Shown: piece by piece, positions 50,711 through 61,517 of the stretch
How the letters are laid out: each line of letters begins with the position of its first letter
How positions within the stretch are numbered: the first letter of the stretch is position 1
Assembly: GCF_001592735.1 (NCBI RefSeq)
Contig: NZ_LUKE01000001.1
Coordinates: 248,001-312,000, forward strand
DNA: 64,000 nucleotides
DNA from: Bdellovibrio bacteriovorus
GTDB lineage: Bacteria > Bdellovibrionota > Bdellovibrionia > Bdellovibrionales > Bdellovibrionaceae
Reading direction: 5' to 3'
Program-made: the position numbers and the translations under genes
Notes under the pieces: generated by a model
Told to the model about the DNA's origin: nothing
The model's input: the letters and a program-made list of their open reading frames with translations, nothing else
Database searches by the model: none

Positions 50711-51505
50711 ATGAAAACACTGATAAAGTATTTCTCTTTGTACGGCGCCCTGTTTCGCACAAGCTTTATTGCCGACCTAGAATATCGCGTGAATTTTTTG
50801 ACTCGGATCGCGACGGATATCTTTTGGTATATCGCGCAGATTGTAACTTTCGAGGTTCTGTTCCTGCACACGCCTAAAATCGGCGACTGGAATTTAGAGC
50901 AAATGCGCGTTTTCTTAGGGGTGATGTTTGTTGTCGACGGGATTTATATGATCATCCTGTCAGAAAACCTTGATCAAATGTCCGAAAAAGTGCGCAAAGG
51001 AGATTTGGATCTTTTATTAGCCAAGCCCGTGAATTCGCAATTTATGATCAGCTTACAAAAAGCCTCCACCGCGATGATCGGGAATCTTTTAATTGGTCTT
51101 AGTTGGTTTATTTACAGTTTGATTCAGCTGCCCAGCTTTGAATGGATCCGTTTGGCGTGGTTATTATATTTAATCCCTTGTGGGCTCGTTGCACTTTACG
51201 CCATGCGATTTTTTATGGCGGCGACGGCCGTGATCTTTGCTCGCTCTGAAAACCTGCAATTTATCTGGTTTCAGCTTTATCGTTTGGGAATGCGCCCGGA
51301 TTCAATGTACACGCCCTGGTTAAAATATTTCTTGCTCACAGCACTTCCCGTGGGCGTGATTGCCAGTGTGCCGGCGCGGGCGTTACTTGAACCACCGAAT
51401 TTCGGTCTTTTTGCTTGGGTTTTTATTTTAGCCATCTTATTAGTTTATCTTTCTCACCGCTTCTGGAAATTCGCTTTAAGATTCTATTCAAGTGCCAGCT
51501 CGTAA
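50711..51505 (+). CDS. ABC-2 type permease, second of a pair
   Basis: 264 residues, six transmembrane helices, starting on the nucleotide after the previous stop. ADLEYRVNFLTRIATDIFW and KVRKGDLDLLLAKPVNSQF match the corresponding positions of the first permease, so the two arose by duplication. The export substrate is unknown; relatives carry viologens, lipids or peptides out of the cell. Confidence 0.8.
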   Translation: MKTLIKYFSLYGALFRTSFIADLEYRVNFLTRIATDIFWYIAQIVTFEVLFLHTPKIGDWNLEQMRVFLGVMFVVDGIYMIILSENLDQMSEKVRKGDLDLLLAKPVNSQFMISLQKASTAMIGNLLIGLSWFIYSLIQLPSFEWIRLAWLLYLIPCGLVALYAMRFFMAATAVIFARSENLQFIWFQLYRLGMRPDSMYTPWLKYFLLTALPVGVIASVPARALLEPPNFGLFAWVFILAILLVYLSHRFWKFALRFYSSASS

Positions 51506-51530
51506 ATTTTCCGGTCCTTATTTGCTAAAT

Positions 51531-51552
51531 AGCATCTGTGATATCAGATGCT
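51531..51552 (+). terminator. Hairpin downstream of the permease pair
   Basis: AGCATCTG-N6-CAGATGCT is a perfect 8-bp stem, 26 nt after the stop. It is followed by CCGGG and not T residues, so it may be a transcript-end stabiliser or a factor-dependent terminator. It could also regulate the next gene 50 nt further on. Confidence 0.4.
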
Positions 51553-51604
51553 CCGGGACTGATTTCCTGCTTAAATACGGAATACTTTAAAAGGAGTTTT
51601 TTGT

Positions 51605-52714
51605 ATGAAGTCTGTTTTATCCCTGTTAATTCTTCTTTTGAATTTTAGCCCCTTTGCGTACGCTCAAGATTCTGCTGGCAAGGTTTATGAGTCAGCCGGT
51701 CTTAAATTTCGCTATGAAAACTTAATGAAACGTTCGGACGCCATTTGGGGCTTTGATTTTTTAAGCGACGGAAAAATCATTTTCACGGAACGCCGTGGAA
51801 CTATAAACACTTTTGATCCCGCCACCAAGCAAGTCACCCCACTCACTGGCACCCCCGAGGTATGGGCCCAAGGACAAGGCGGCATGTTAGATGTGCGCGT
51901 TCATCCGACAAATAAAAACGAAATCTTTTTTACCTATGCGATGCCTTTAAATAAAGGTGGCACCACCGCCGTGGGGCGCGCCACTCTGGATAGCAACAAG
52001 TTAACTAACGTTAAGCGTCTTTTTATCGCTCATTCGGAAAGTAAAAATGGTGAACACTTCGGCTCACGCATTGAGTTTGATAATGCCGGACATATCTTTT
52101 TTGCGGTGGGCGATCGCGGTGAAAGACCGCGCGTGCAGGATTTAAGCTTTCATATGGGAAAAGTGATGCGCATCAAAGAAGATGGATCCGTTCCCCAAGA
52201 CAATCCTTTTGTTAAAACTAAAAATGCCAAGCCTGAAATCTGGGCCCTGGGCGTTCGCAGTCCCCAAGGCTTAACCACACACCCCGAAACCAAAGAGCTG
52301 TGGGAAGCCGAAATGGGCCCGCGCGGTGGCGATGAAATCAATATCATCGCTAAAGGCAAAAACTATGGCTGGCCTGTCATCACTTATGGACGAGAATACT
52401 GGGGACCTAAAATCGGTGAAGAGAAAAAAGAAGGCATGGAGCAGCCCTTGGTCTACTGGGTGCCTTCGATTTCACCGTCTGCTTTGACCTTTTACACGGG
52501 CAGTTCTTTCCCCACATGGAAAAACAATGCTTTCTTAGCGAACTTAAGTGGTCAGCATTTGCGTCGCTTGGTCATCAAAGACAACAAAGTGATACAACAA
52601 GAAGAGCTGCTTTCTGGCATAGCCCGTTTTCGCAACGTGCGCACGGGCCCTGACGGACATTTGTATGTTTCGACCGACGATGGACAGATCTCTAGACTTG
52701 TTCCGGCTAAATAG
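51605..52714 (+). CDS. PQQ-type aldose/sorbosone dehydrogenase-like protein
   Basis: 369 residues with a signal peptide ending AYA-QD (residue 21). A six-bladed propeller pattern is seen: [74 protein letters not shown] and [17 protein letters not shown], the last two being hallmarks of the GSDH/YliI family. Members oxidise sugars in the periplasm with PQQ, though some lack the cofactor. AGGAG lies 9 nt before the ATG. Confidence 0.85.
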   Translation: MKSVLSLLILLLNFSPFAYAQDSAGKVYESAGLKFRYENLMKRSDAIWGFDFLSDGKIIFTERRGTINTFDPATKQVTPLTGTPEVWAQGQGGMLDVRVHPTNKNEIFFTYAMPLNKGGTTAVGRATLDSNKLTNVKRLFIAHSESKNGEHFGSRIEFDNAGHIFFAVGDRGERPRVQDLSFHMGKVMRIKEDGSVPQDNPFVKTKNAKPEIWALGVRSPQGLTTHPETKELWEAEMGPRGGDEINIIAKGKNYGWPVITYGREYWGPKIGEEKKEGMEQPLVYWVPSISPSALTFYTGSSFPTWKNNAFLANLSGQHLRRLVIKDNKVIQQEELLSGIARFRNVRTGPDGHLYVSTDDGQISRLVPAK

Positions 52715-55700
52715 CAAAGTACTTCGCATCCGGATGCATGAAATAATATCCAGACACGCTAGGCGGCGGATTCATCGCAAAGTTTTCCGTTAAGGAAACA
52801 CCGATGGTTTCTGCGGGCTTTAAAAGCTTCCAGATTTTAAGTTTCTCGGAATGATCTGGACACGCCGGGTATCCTGGCGCGGGACGAATGCCCCGATATT
52901 TTTCGGCGATCAAATCTTCGCGAGACAAATTTTCTTGAATGCCAAAATTTTCCCGCATCCATTTGTGAGTGTACTCGGCGGCGGCCTCCGCCAAGCGATC
53001 CCCCACGGCTTTCACCAAGATCGAAGAATAATCGTCATGATCTTTTTCAAACTCTTTAGCCATGGCGTCGATTTCTGATCCCGCCGTGACGACAAAGAGT
53101 CCCAAGTGATCTGCGCGGCCCGATTTTTCCGGCGCAACAAAATCGGCCAATGAATAATAAATATCATTGTTCACGACTTTTTTACGCGTCTGACGGTCAA
53201 AGTGCAGGCTCATCGTTTCATTTTGATGTTTTACAAAAACATTTTCATCTTCCGCATGGGCCGGAAAAACCCCGACCAGTGCGCGCGGCTTCACGCGGTT
53301 TTCGCTGATCAAACGGTTTAATAACTTTTGCGCGTCATCATAAAGCTTTTGGGCTTCTTCGCCGTATTTGGGTGATTTTAAAATCTGAGGGAAGCTGCCT
53401 TTGAGTTCCCACGCCCAGAAAAATGGCCCCCAGTCGATATATTTTGCAAGCTCAGAGATAGAAAGCGGCACTTCAAAAACCCCTTGGCGGGAAGGTGTTT
53501 TAATATCCACCTGAGCCCAATCGCTTTGGAATTTTTTAAGTCGCGCCTCTTCTAGGCTGACACTTTCTTGGGCTTCAGAATTTTTTAAATAGTCTTCGCG
53601 CAAGGCCTGGTTTTTCTTTTTTGATTCCAGCGTGTAAGCCTCTTTGGTGTTCGGGCTTAAAAGCTTATTGCAAGCTTCCACCACCAGCGAAGCATCCGCC
53701 ACATGCGCCACCACCCCAGAGTAATGTGGATCTAGCTTCACCGCCGTGTGCACTTTACTGGTGGTCGCGCCCCCGATTAGCACCGGGATTTTTAAGCCTT
53801 CTTTTTCAAAAACTTGCAGGTCAAAAATCATTTCATCTAGCGACGGCGTAATAAGACCACTTAAACCCACCATATCGGCGTTATGTTCTTTGATCGCCTT
53901 TAAGATTTCAGGCACCGGAGTCATCACTCCTAAGTCGACGACTTTATAACCGTTACAAGCCAGCACCACCGATACGATGTTTTTACCGATATCGTGGACA
54001 TCCCCTTTCACCGTGGCGATAACAAAAGTTCCCTGGCTTTGTAAGCCACTTTTGGATTTCTTTTCTTCTTCCATAAAGGGCTCTAAATACGCCACCGCTT
54101 TTTTCATCACGCGCGCACTTTTTACCACCTGGGGTAAGAACATCTTCCCTTCACCGAAAAGTCGTCCCACGACCTTCATGCCCTCCATCAAATGGCCTTC
54201 AATGACATCCAAGGGGCGTCCCAAAGTTTTTCGAGCTTCCTCTGTGTCTTCCACGATGTAGGCATCAATACCTTTAACCAAAGAATGAGTCACACGCTCT
54301 TGCAAGGTTCCCTTGCGCCACTCTTCACTGACGACCTCGTGAGCCGTTTTTGATTCTTTAAAAGACTCAGCCATCTTTAAAAGATCTTCGGCCGCCTGCG
54401 GGTGTTTATTTAAGACCACCGCTTCCACAAGCTCACGCAATTTTTCCGGGATTTCTTCATAAACTTCCAACATCCCGGCATTCACGATCCCCATATCCAA
54501 TCCCGCTTTATGAGCGTGATATAAAAATACGGCGTGCATGGCTTCGCGCACTTTATTATTTCCGCGGAAGCTAAAACTTAAATTTGAAACCCCACCCGAG
54601 GTGAGAACCCCGGGGCAACGTTTTTTGATTTCGCTGACGGCTTCGATAAAATCAACACCGTAACTATTGTGTTCATCCATGCCGGTGGCGACCGTCAGAA
54701 TGTTGGCATCAAAGATAATATCATGGGGATCGAAATCTAATTTTTCAGTTAATAACTTATAAGCCCGTTCACAAATACGAACCTTATCGTCTTTGCTGAC
54801 AGCTTGACCTTTTTCATCAAAGGCCATGATCACAACGGCTGCGCCATAACGTTGTAACAAGCGTGCCTGACGCAAGAATTCCTCTTCCCCCTCTTTAAGG
54901 GAAATAGAGTTCACCACAGGCTTGCCTTGAAGACATTTTAATCCCGCTTCAAGCACATCCCATTTTGAAGAGTCCACCATGACGGGAACTTTGGCGACAT
55001 CAGGCTCTGCCGCTAACAAGTTTAAAAACTTCGTCATCGCCTCGGGGCCATCAATCATACCTTCGTCAAAATTGACGTCGATGATATTAGCACCATTTTC
55101 AACCTGGCTGCGCGCCACATTCACGGCTTCTTCGTATTTGTTTTCTTTAATCAATTTGGCAAACTTCGGCGAGCCAGTGACATTGGTGCGTTCACCCACC
55201 ATCACAAAGCTGCGCACTTGATCCCAAGAAAGATTGTACGGTTCAAGTCCACTTAAGCGCTGCGCGCCCGCAATCTCTGTGCGTGCGTGGGGCTTATGCT
55301 TACCTAAAACTTCAGCGATCTTGGCAATATGCTTGGGTGTGGTCCCACAACACCCCCCCACCACATTCACAATTCCCTCTTCGCTCATCAGGCTTAACTG
55401 ATAGGCGATGGATTCTGGAGTTTCATCATAACCCGTGGGACTTAGTGGATTAGGTAAACCCGCGTTGGGATAACATGAAATATAACAATCCGCCACGCGA
55501 GCGAGCTCACGAATATAGGGATGCATTTCTTTAGCTCCTAAGGCGCAGTTGATCCCGACACTCAAAGGTTTTGAATGGCGGACCGAATTCCAGAAAGCTT
55601 CGACGGTTTGACCTGACAGTGTTCGACCGGAAAGATCTGTGATCGTTACCGACAGCATCAAAGGCAATTTTTCGCCACGCTCTTCTTCGATTTCAGAAAT

Positions 55701-56288
55701 TGCAAACAAGGCCGCTTTCAAATTCAAAGTATCAAAGGTGGTTTCCGGTAAAAGAATATCCGCGCCACCTTCTAAAAGTCCCAGGGCTTGTTCTTTATAA
55801 GCCGTTTTTAATTCATCAAAGCTGATCGCACGAAAACCGGGGTTATTCACATCCGGACTTAAAGACGCGGTTTTATTTGTCGGCCCCAAGGCGCCGGCGA
55901 CATAAGCGCGTTTGCCCGTTTTTTTAAAATGATCATCACAGGCTTTCTTGGCCAAACGTGCCGCTTCTACATTCATCTCGTAAGCAAGTGCAGAAAGCCC
56001 GTAGTCCGCTTGAGAAATCGTTGTGCCATTAAACGTGTTTGTCTCGATGATGTCCGCACCGGCTTGCAAATAATGAGTGTGGATTTCATAGATCACTTCG
56101 GGCTTAGTTAAAACCAAAAGGTCGTTATTACCTTTTAAATCACTCGGGTGATTTTTAAAACGCTCGCCTCGGAAATCCGCTTCTTGAAGTTTATAAAGCT
56201 GCACCACGGTCCCCATGGCGCCATCCAGGAATAAGATTCTTTCTTTCAAGGTTTGCTCAAGCTCCTTGAGCAATACGGATTTTTTCAT
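52707..56288 (-). CDS. metH: Cobalamin-dependent methionine synthase
   Basis: 1193 residues, close to E. coli MetH (1227). Domains in order: homocysteine-binding barrel with the zinc Cys pair in [10 protein letters not shown] (about 315), pterin-binding barrel ([14 protein letters not shown] onward), B12 cap and binding domain with GDVHDIGKN (His is the lower cobalt ligand), and the SAM activation domain [15 protein letters not shown]. It moves methyl from methyltetrahydrofolate to homocysteine. metF lies 5 nt upstream on the same strand, so the two are one operon making and using methyl-THF. The 3' end overlaps the dehydrogenase gene by 8 nt. Confidence 0.96.
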   Translation of the reverse strand: MKKSVLLKELEQTLKERILFLDGAMGTVVQLYKLQEADFRGERFKNHPSDLKGNNDLLVLTKPEVIYEIHTHYLQAGADIIETNTFNGTTISQADYGLSALAYEMNVEAARLAKKACDDHFKKTGKRAYVAGALGPTNKTASLSPDVNNPGFRAISFDELKTAYKEQALGLLEGGADILLPETTFDTLNLKAALFAISEIEEERGEKLPLMLSVTITDLSGRTLSGQTVEAFWNSVRHSKPLSVGINCALGAKEMHPYIRELARVADCYISCYPNAGLPNPLSPTGYDETPESIAYQLSLMSEEGIVNVVGGCCGTTPKHIAKIAEVLGKHKPHARTEIAGAQRLSGLEPYNLSWDQVRSFVMVGERTNVTGSPKFAKLIKENKYEEAVNVARSQVENGANIIDVNFDEGMIDGPEAMTKFLNLLAAEPDVAKVPVMVDSSKWDVLEAGLKCLQGKPVVNSISLKEGEEEFLRQARLLQRYGAAVVIMAFDEKGQAVSKDDKVRICERAYKLLTEKLDFDPHDIIFDANILTVATGMDEHNSYGVDFIEAVSEIKKRCPGVLTSGGVSNLSFSFRGNNKVREAMHAVFLYHAHKAGLDMGIVNAGMLEVYEEIPEKLRELVEAVVLNKHPQAAEDLLKMAESFKESKTAHEVVSEEWRKGTLQERVTHSLVKGIDAYIVEDTEEARKTLGRPLDVIEGHLMEGMKVVGRLFGEGKMFLPQVVKSARVMKKAVAYLEPFMEEEKKSKSGLQSQGTFVIATVKGDVHDIGKNIVSVVLACNGYKVVDLGVMTPVPEILKAIKEHNADMVGLSGLITPSLDEMIFDLQVFEKEGLKIPVLIGGATTSKVHTAVKLDPHYSGVVAHVADASLVVEACNKLLSPNTKEAYTLESKKKNQALREDYLKNSEAQESVSLEEARLKKFQSDWAQVDIKTPSRQGVFEVPLSISELAKYIDWGPFFWAWELKGSFPQILKSPKYGEEAQKLYDDAQKLLNRLISENRVKPRALVGVFPAHAEDENVFVKHQNETMSLHFDRQTRKKVVNNDIYYSLADFVAPEKSGRADHLGLFVVTAGSEIDAMAKEFEKDHDDYSSILVKAVGDRLAEAAAEYTHKWMRENFGIQENLSREDLIAEKYRGIRPAPGYPACPDHSEKLKIWKLLKPAETIGVSLTENFAMNPPPSVSGYYFMHPDAKYFAI

Positions 56289-56293
56289 AGGAC

Positions 56294-57238
56294 CTACTTA
56301 ATTTTGCGAACGATTTCGGCCACCGAGTGAACGTCATTAAGAACATAAAAGTGCACGCCCGGTGCGCCTGAATTTAAAAGATCTTCGGCTTGTTTCTGTG
56401 CCCAACGCTTGCCGATCTCTTCGGCGTGTTGCGGATTTTGGTGAACTTCCTCGGCCAGCGTATCTGGCAGATCTATATAAAAATTCTTAGGAACACTTTT
56501 TAGCTGATTTGCGGATTTTAATATCTTGATCCCTGGAATGATCGGTACGGTGATCCCTGCCTCTCGGCAGGCTTCCACGAAAGCGTAATATTTTTGGTTA
56601 TCAAAAAACATCTGTGTGACCACGTAATCAGCGCCGGCATCGACTTTCTTTTTTAAGTTCATGATATCCAGTTTTAAACTAGGCGCTTCGAAATGCTTTT
56701 CGGGATACCCGGCCACACCGACACAGAAACCCAATGCATCCGCGCGATCTAGTTCATCTAAAAAGCGCCCCTCGTTCAGATCACGAATCTGCGCCACTAA
56801 ATCGGCGGCATAAGAATTTGTGGTACGATCCATACGCGCTGGCTTCTGAAAGTTCGGCATATCGCCACGCAAAGCCAACACGTTCTCAATACCTAGGAAG
56901 CTCAGCTCAATCAAAGCATCTTCGGTCTCTTCACGACTAAAACCTAAGCACAAAATATGGGCGACGGTGTCGATTTTAAAGCGATTCTGAATAATGCCGC
57001 AAATACCTAAAGTCCCCGGACGCTTACGCAGCGTGCGTTTTTGAATCGAACCATCCAACTTTTCTTGATAGTAGGTCGTCGAGCTATGGGACGTCACATC
57101 AATCCAGGGTGGCTCAAGGGGAGCCAAAACTTTCACGACTTCGATAATGTCTTTAACGCTACGTCCGCGCGGGGGAGGAACGATTTCATAACTGAATAAA
57201 GGCCCTTGGGCCTTCGCAAGATGCTCAATAACTCTCAT
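56294..57238 (-). CDS. metF: 5,10-methylenetetrahydrofolate reductase
   Basis: 314 residues. [14 protein letters not shown] carries the family's catalytic Glu near the N-terminus, [11 protein letters not shown] is the FAD/folate-binding block, and [26 protein letters not shown] the hallmark strand. [10 protein letters not shown] completes the TIM barrel. It reduces methylene-THF to methyl-THF with FAD and NADH, supplying MetH encoded 5 nt downstream. A 21-bp inverted repeat lies 5 nt before its ATG. Confidence 0.95.
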   Translation of the reverse strand: MRVIEHLAKAQGPLFSYEIVPPPRGRSVKDIIEVVKVLAPLEPPWIDVTSHSSTTYYQEKLDGSIQKRTLRKRPGTLGICGIIQNRFKIDTVAHILCLGFSREETEDALIELSFLGIENVLALRGDMPNFQKPARMDRTTNSYAADLVAQIRDLNEGRFLDELDRADALGFCVGVAGYPEKHFEAPSLKLDIMNLKKKVDAGADYVVTQMFFDNQKYYAFVEACREAGITVPIIPGIKILKSANQLKSVPKNFYIDLPDTLAEEVHQNPQHAEEIGKRWAQKQAEDLLNSGAPGVHFYVLNDVHSVAEIVRKIK

Positions 57239-57243
57239 GCCGC

Positions 57244-57264
57244 TAATCTAGATGATCTAGATTA
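57244..57264 (-). promoter_or_regulatory. 21-bp perfect inverted repeat at the metF start
   Basis: TAATCTAGAT and ATCTAGATTA flank a single central G. The repeat ends 5 nt before the metF ATG, where a ribosome site would be, so it could be an operator or an RNA hairpin that hides the start. ArsR-type SAH/SAM regulators control such genes in several proteobacteria, but the site here matches none I can name. Confidence 0.6.
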
Positions 57265-57339
57265 AAACTTCAATGCATATTGCCCTTTAAAAAAACTAGA
57301 GCAATTGATTTAGCGATTTGAGACGGATACATTGCAAGC

Positions 57340-58230
57340 ATGGAATTTGGTAAGCTTGCAAACATCGATGGCATAGATTGGAGTCTTCCTAAAGATCGTG
57401 AAGAATCGATGACATTTCTTAGGGGCCTCCCTCGCAAAACCGCGCCTAAGTTTTATATCGGCACCCCTGCGTGGGGCCACAAGGAATGGGTGGGTAAGAT
57501 ATATGCGATTGGCACCAAGCCCGCCGACTATCTCTCTCGTTATGCAAAAAGCTTTAATACCATTGAGCTCAATACAACTCATTACCGCATCCCCACAGCC
57601 GATCAAGCCACGAAGTGGCGCGAGCAAGTAGCCGATCGCTCTGACTTCATCTTTTGCCCTAAAGTATTCCAAGGCATCTCCCACGCTGCGGGCGGGCTTT
57701 TAGATAAAAAACTTCTGCAAGAATGGTTTTATTTTCTAAATGAACTTAAAGACAACCGGGGGCCTTGTTTTATTCAGATGCCTCCCTATTTTGATTATTC
57801 TAAAAAAGCCACGCTCTTTCATTTCTTAGAACAGTGGCCCGGGGAATTTGAATTGGCCATCGAATTTCGTCACGCCTCTTGGTTTGAAGGACCCCGCATT
57901 TTACCGGCTCTTGAAAAATATCTTCGCACTAAAAAAATCAGCGTCGTCATCACCGACGTGGCCGGGCGCCGAGATCTCTTACACACCTCACTCACCGCCG
58001 ATTTTGTGATGCTGCGATTCATCGGCAACAACCTGCATCCTACGGATTTTACTCGTGCTCTGGCATGGTCTGAAAAGTTTGCGGCGTGGTGTGCGCAAGG
58101 CCTTTCCCGCGTGTTCTATTTTGCTCACGAACCAGACGACATCAACGCTCCTGAGATCTCTCAAGCGATCATTCGACATCTCAACGAAGAAGGCGGCGCA
58201 GAGTTGCCCCCGCTCCAATGGCAAACTTAA
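57340..58230 (+). CDS. DUF72 family protein (YecE-like)
   Basis: 296 residues. KFYIGTPAWGHKEWVGKIYA, YLSRYAKSFNTIELNTTHY and FCPKVFQGISH are the family's N-terminal barrel strands, and FELAIEFRHASWF and GLSRVFYFAHEPDDINAPE finish it. It has the TIM-barrel shape of DUF72, related to the UPF0759/YecE proteins of unknown function. It starts 101 nt from metF, divergently; the two share the intergenic region with the inverted repeat. Confidence 0.88.
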   Translation: MEFGKLANIDGIDWSLPKDREESMTFLRGLPRKTAPKFYIGTPAWGHKEWVGKIYAIGTKPADYLSRYAKSFNTIELNTTHYRIPTADQATKWREQVADRSDFIFCPKVFQGISHAAGGLLDKKLLQEWFYFLNELKDNRGPCFIQMPPYFDYSKKATLFHFLEQWPGEFELAIEFRHASWFEGPRILPALEKYLRTKKISVVITDVAGRRDLLHTSLTADFVMLRFIGNNLHPTDFTRALAWSEKFAAWCAQGLSRVFYFAHEPDDINAPEISQAIIRHLNEEGGAELPPLQWQT

Positions 58231-58329
58231 GGCCTCACATCCCAGATCTCAATGAATTTTAAGATCTAAAAACGAATCCACTCATATTTGTTAATACCTC
58301 TGTCGCGTGCTTCCTGAGCCATTCTCCGA

Positions 58330-58347
58330 ACCTTCCCGTAGGAAGGT
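58330..58347 (+). repeat. Hairpin in the gap before the L,D-transpeptidase gene
   Basis: ACCTTCC-CGTA-GGAAGGT, a perfect 7-bp stem, in a 214-nt gap. It may end the DUF72 transcript (no T run) or lie in the leader of the next gene. No other element is clear in this gap. Confidence 0.4.
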
Positions 58348-58444
58348 CATGATCTTTGCAACTTTGTTATGAAATTTACCCACACGTAATGAACCTCTCG
58401 TAGTCTTTGTCCACGCACACAAGACTTTAAACGGAGGAAATTTA

Positions 58445-59833
58445 GTGACGAATGAAAATCCACAAACATTCTTCTCACGTTTCAGCATCGCGCTCCTTAT
58501 GACAGCTTCCCTGGCCTTAGCCGCCTGCGGAGCTCAACACGGTGACACCGTGACTCTTCCTGACGATGAAACCGTCGAACAAATCGTTGATACGCCCGAT
58601 ACAACTGAAAAAATAACGGGAGCAGATCCCGACTATAGCGAAGCTGAAGAAGACGCCATTCTTGCTTCTTACGCGCATATCGATCCAACAAACATCGTTC
58701 CAACTCAAGCCTTAAAAGACGCACTTTTGTACTTTAATAAGAACAAGGCAAAGTTTAATAACCAAAACTATATTTCGGTCATCAACTTCGCGCAGAGTTC
58801 AAAAGAAAAACGCTTCTATATTATCAATATAAAATCGGGCGCTGTTTGGGCCATTCACGTCGCTCACGGCAAAGGTTCGGACTCAAACCACGATGGATTC
58901 GCGGAAAAATTTAGTAATGTTTCAGGCTCAAATGCCAGCTCCCTTGGAGCTTACAAAGCCGCAGAAACTTACACCGGCAGCCACGGCCTTTCACTTAGGT
59001 TAGACGGCCTTTCTGCGACGAACTCAAATGCGCGTCGTCGTGCGGTGGTGATCCACGGAGCATCTTACGTTCAAGAATCTAACGTCATTCAAGGCCGCAG
59101 CTGGGGATGCCCGGCGGTCTCCATGGACAATCGCGATGCGGTTGTTAAATATCTTAAAGGCGGAAGCTTGATCTGGGCCGTTACCGACAAAGGAGGGACG
59201 GGACCGGTGGTAAAGCCGACCCCCACTCCGGCACCCACAAATCCACCCGCGAGTGGCTATAAGGTCATGGATTTAGCTTGGACCAACTCTTCTTACCCAG
59301 AAAGAGATGCTTGGTCCAAATACCTGGTAAAGCTTGTTATGGAAGATTGGAACACTTTGCTTGCCGGATCTTCCGACATCAAAGACTTTTGCCCTCATTA
59401 TTATGAACTCGGGTCGCAAGATCGCGCCAATGTTTGGGCTCAACTGGTCGTGGCCATGGCTAAGTACGAAAGTGGTTACAAAGCGACTTCTCGTATGAGA
59501 GAAACCACTATGGGTATTGATCCCGTGACCGGCAGCCAAGTTTGGTCTGAGGGTTTACTGCAACTTTCCTATCAAGATGAAACGGGTTACACATTCTGTG
59601 ATTTTGATTGGAGCCAAGATAGAAACTTAAGCGGTACAGATCCAAAGAAGACCATTCTTGATCCTTATAAAAATCTTCACTGCGGAGTTGGAATCTTAGC
59701 TCGTCAGGTCGCACGAAAAGGGTCGATAAAATTAAGTTCTGGCGTTTACTGGGCCGTCCTTAAAGTGGGCGGTAAGTACGGGAAGACAAACGAAATCGCA
59801 TCCATGGTTCGCGCTCTGCCTATTTGCCAATAA
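58445..59833 (+). CDS. L,D-transpeptidase-like lipoprotein with C-terminal lysozyme-like domain
   Basis: 462 residues from a GTG with GGAGG 7 nt upstream. The signal ends ALAAC with Cys28 at a standard lipobox. Residues 85-250 match the murein L,D-transpeptidase catalytic domain family: VVIHGASYVQES with His204 and GRSWGCPAVS with Cys222, the active nucleophile. A Thr/Pro linker (256-269) leads to a helical domain with VVAMAKYESGYKATSRM (Glu342) and SEGLLQLSYQDETGYTF, like the Glu-x-G/GLMQ core of goose-type lysozymes and lytic transglycosylases. One protein would therefore cut glycan strands and form or exchange peptide cross-links. Confidence 0.8.
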   Translation: MTNENPQTFFSRFSIALLMTASLALAACGAQHGDTVTLPDDETVEQIVDTPDTTEKITGADPDYSEAEEDAILASYAHIDPTNIVPTQALKDALLYFNKNKAKFNNQNYISVINFAQSSKEKRFYIINIKSGAVWAIHVAHGKGSDSNHDGFAEKFSNVSGSNASSLGAYKAAETYTGSHGLSLRLDGLSATNSNARRRAVVIHGASYVQESNVIQGRSWGCPAVSMDNRDAVVKYLKGGSLIWAVTDKGGTGPVVKPTPTPAPTNPPASGYKVMDLAWTNSSYPERDAWSKYLVKLVMEDWNTLLAGSSDIKDFCPHYYELGSQDRANVWAQLVVAMAKYESGYKATSRMRETTMGIDPVTGSQVWSEGLLQLSYQDETGYTFCDFDWSQDRNLSGTDPKKTILDPYKNLHCGVGILARQVARKGSIKLSSGVYWAVLKVGGKYGKTNEIASMVRALPICQ

Positions 59834-59854
59834 ATAGGTCCCTTCAGAACAATG

Positions 59855-59887
59855 AAAAGACCGAAGACTGGCTCTTCGGTCTTTTTT
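59855..59887. terminator. Bidirectional intrinsic terminator
   Basis: A perfect 13-bp stem (AAAAGACCGAAGA / TCTTCGGTCTTTT) with a 5-nt loop has an A tract before and a T6 tract after. It lies between the convergent L,D-transpeptidase and histidine kinase genes and serves both. Confidence 0.9.
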
Positions 59888-61517
59888 AATGTAAAGATTC
59901 GCGCAGCTGCACGACGTTGCTGATAAGATTTTTCACATTAAATGGTTTTCCCATAAATCGATCAAAGCCTTCTTCCAGAGCTTTTTTTTCATTAGCTTTA
60001 TCCGTAAATGCCGTCAAAGCCACCAGCGGGATTTTCATTCCAAATTGAGTGCGTCCTTCACGAATTTTATGGGCTAAAGAGAAACCATCTTCTTCGGGCA
60101 TACTCAAATCACAGACAATGACCTCATAATCATCTTTCGCCTTTAAAGCCTCCGACACCGACTCCACACCGGCAACCTCTGCGCCATAGTTTTTCAAAAC
60201 CCTTTCAACAATGTGACGGGAGTCGTTGTCATCATCTACTACCAAAACCTTAATTCCTTGCAGAGCTTTTTTATCCAAAACATCTGCGGCAGGTGCGACG
60301 GCCTTCAGATCAAAATCATACAAAGGAAACTGCAAGCGAAAAGTCGCCCCTAAACCTGGCCCGGCGCTTTCCGCCTTAATTTCACCATCAAAAGCTTCTG
60401 TAAGATGTTTGGCAATCGAAAGGCCCAATCCCAAGCCGCCATACTTGCGGGTGCTTGAGTTATCGCCTTGTTGCAATCTTTCAAAAACGTGAGGTAAAAA
60501 GTCGGATTCAATACCACTCCCCTCATCTTTGATGGCTAACTCAACATCAGGTCCTTTTTTATCAATATGGACCCACACGGAACCACCATTAAAGGAAAAC
60601 TTGATCGCGTTCATAATAACGTTATCAATGATTTGACGAACTCGTACGAGATCGGCCTTAATCACCGCGGTATTTAAGGAAGATCGGACCTCGAACTTCA
60701 ATTGTTTTTTTTGAATTTCAGACTTCAGAGCCATGATGGATTGATTCACAATCTGACAAAGATCAATCGGGATTTTTTCTAGATGGACACGCCCAACCAG
60801 GATGCGCGAAGAATCCAAAAGATCTTCGACAATTTTTAACTGATTGCGAGCATTGCGTTGAATGGTATCTAAGCCTAAGCGTAATTCTTCGCCCTCTAAT
60901 TGATCTTGAACCAAAATGTCAGACCAGCCCAAGATAGAATTTAACGGCGTTCTTAACTCGTGAGAGACGTTCATTAAGAACTCATCCTTGGCTTGATTGG
61001 ATTTTCGAAGTTCTACAATTTTTGAATTCAAACTTTCATAAAGATTTAAGTTTTCCATGGCAACGGAAACCGAATCGGCCAAGGCCTGCAAAAGTTCCTT
61101 TTGTTCTTCGCTCGGCGCACGCACAGTCTTCCAATAAGTGCCGATAGCGCCGATAGGAGCTTCTTTACGAATCGGCGTCATCGCCATGCTTTTCACGAAT
61201 GTCGGGCGATAAGCATCTATAGGAACGCGCGCGTCTTTATATATGTCAGGAATGACCGCTTGGGCCTTATTGAGCATCGCCCAACCACTAACGCAAGCAC
61301 TCATGGGGAATTTCTGCCCTTTCCACAAGGGCGCAATGGCATCTTCATCAACGTAAGAACACATATCGCCGTCGCGCAAAACAAATGTAGCGCCATCGGC
61401 TTCCGCGATTTCTCGCGCGGCTTTTCTTACCAAGGACGTGACATCATCTAAGGTGCGCGCTGCTGACAAGTCTTGAATGACTTTCACCAGGGTCTTAGTT
61501 CCGCCCACGAAGTTCAT
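59886..61517 (-). CDS. Hybrid histidine kinase, GAF-HisKA-HATPase-REC
   Basis: 543 residues, no transmembrane segment, so a cytoplasmic sensor. The GAF domain spans about 1-155 (CVSGWAMLNKAQAVIPDIYKD is typical). The phospho-accepting His186 is in NVSHELRTPLNSILGW. The ATPase has NVIMNAIKF (N box), DEGSGIE and GLGLGLSIAKHL. The C-terminal receiver has VLVVDDDNDS, VIVCDLSMPEEDG with the phosphorylated Asp, and ALTAF...GKPF. GAF suggests a small-molecule or redox cue. It is followed on the same strand by a response regulator and another kinase. Confidence 0.92.
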   Translation of the reverse strand: MNFVGGTKTLVKVIQDLSAARTLDDVTSLVRKAAREIAEADGATFVLRDGDMCSYVDEDAIAPLWKGQKFPMSACVSGWAMLNKAQAVIPDIYKDARVPIDAYRPTFVKSMAMTPIRKEAPIGAIGTYWKTVRAPSEEQKELLQALADSVSVAMENLNLYESLNSKIVELRKSNQAKDEFLMNVSHELRTPLNSILGWSDILVQDQLEGEELRLGLDTIQRNARNQLKIVEDLLDSSRILVGRVHLEKIPIDLCQIVNQSIMALKSEIQKKQLKFEVRSSLNTAVIKADLVRVRQIIDNVIMNAIKFSFNGGSVWVHIDKKGPDVELAIKDEGSGIESDFLPHVFERLQQGDNSSTRKYGGLGLGLSIAKHLTEAFDGEIKAESAGPGLGATFRLQFPLYDFDLKAVAPAADVLDKKALQGIKVLVVDDDNDSRHIVERVLKNYGAEVAGVESVSEALKAKDDYEVIVCDLSMPEEDGFSLAHKIREGRTQFGMKIPLVALTAFTDKANEKKALEEGFDRFMGKPFNVKNLISNVVQLRESLH

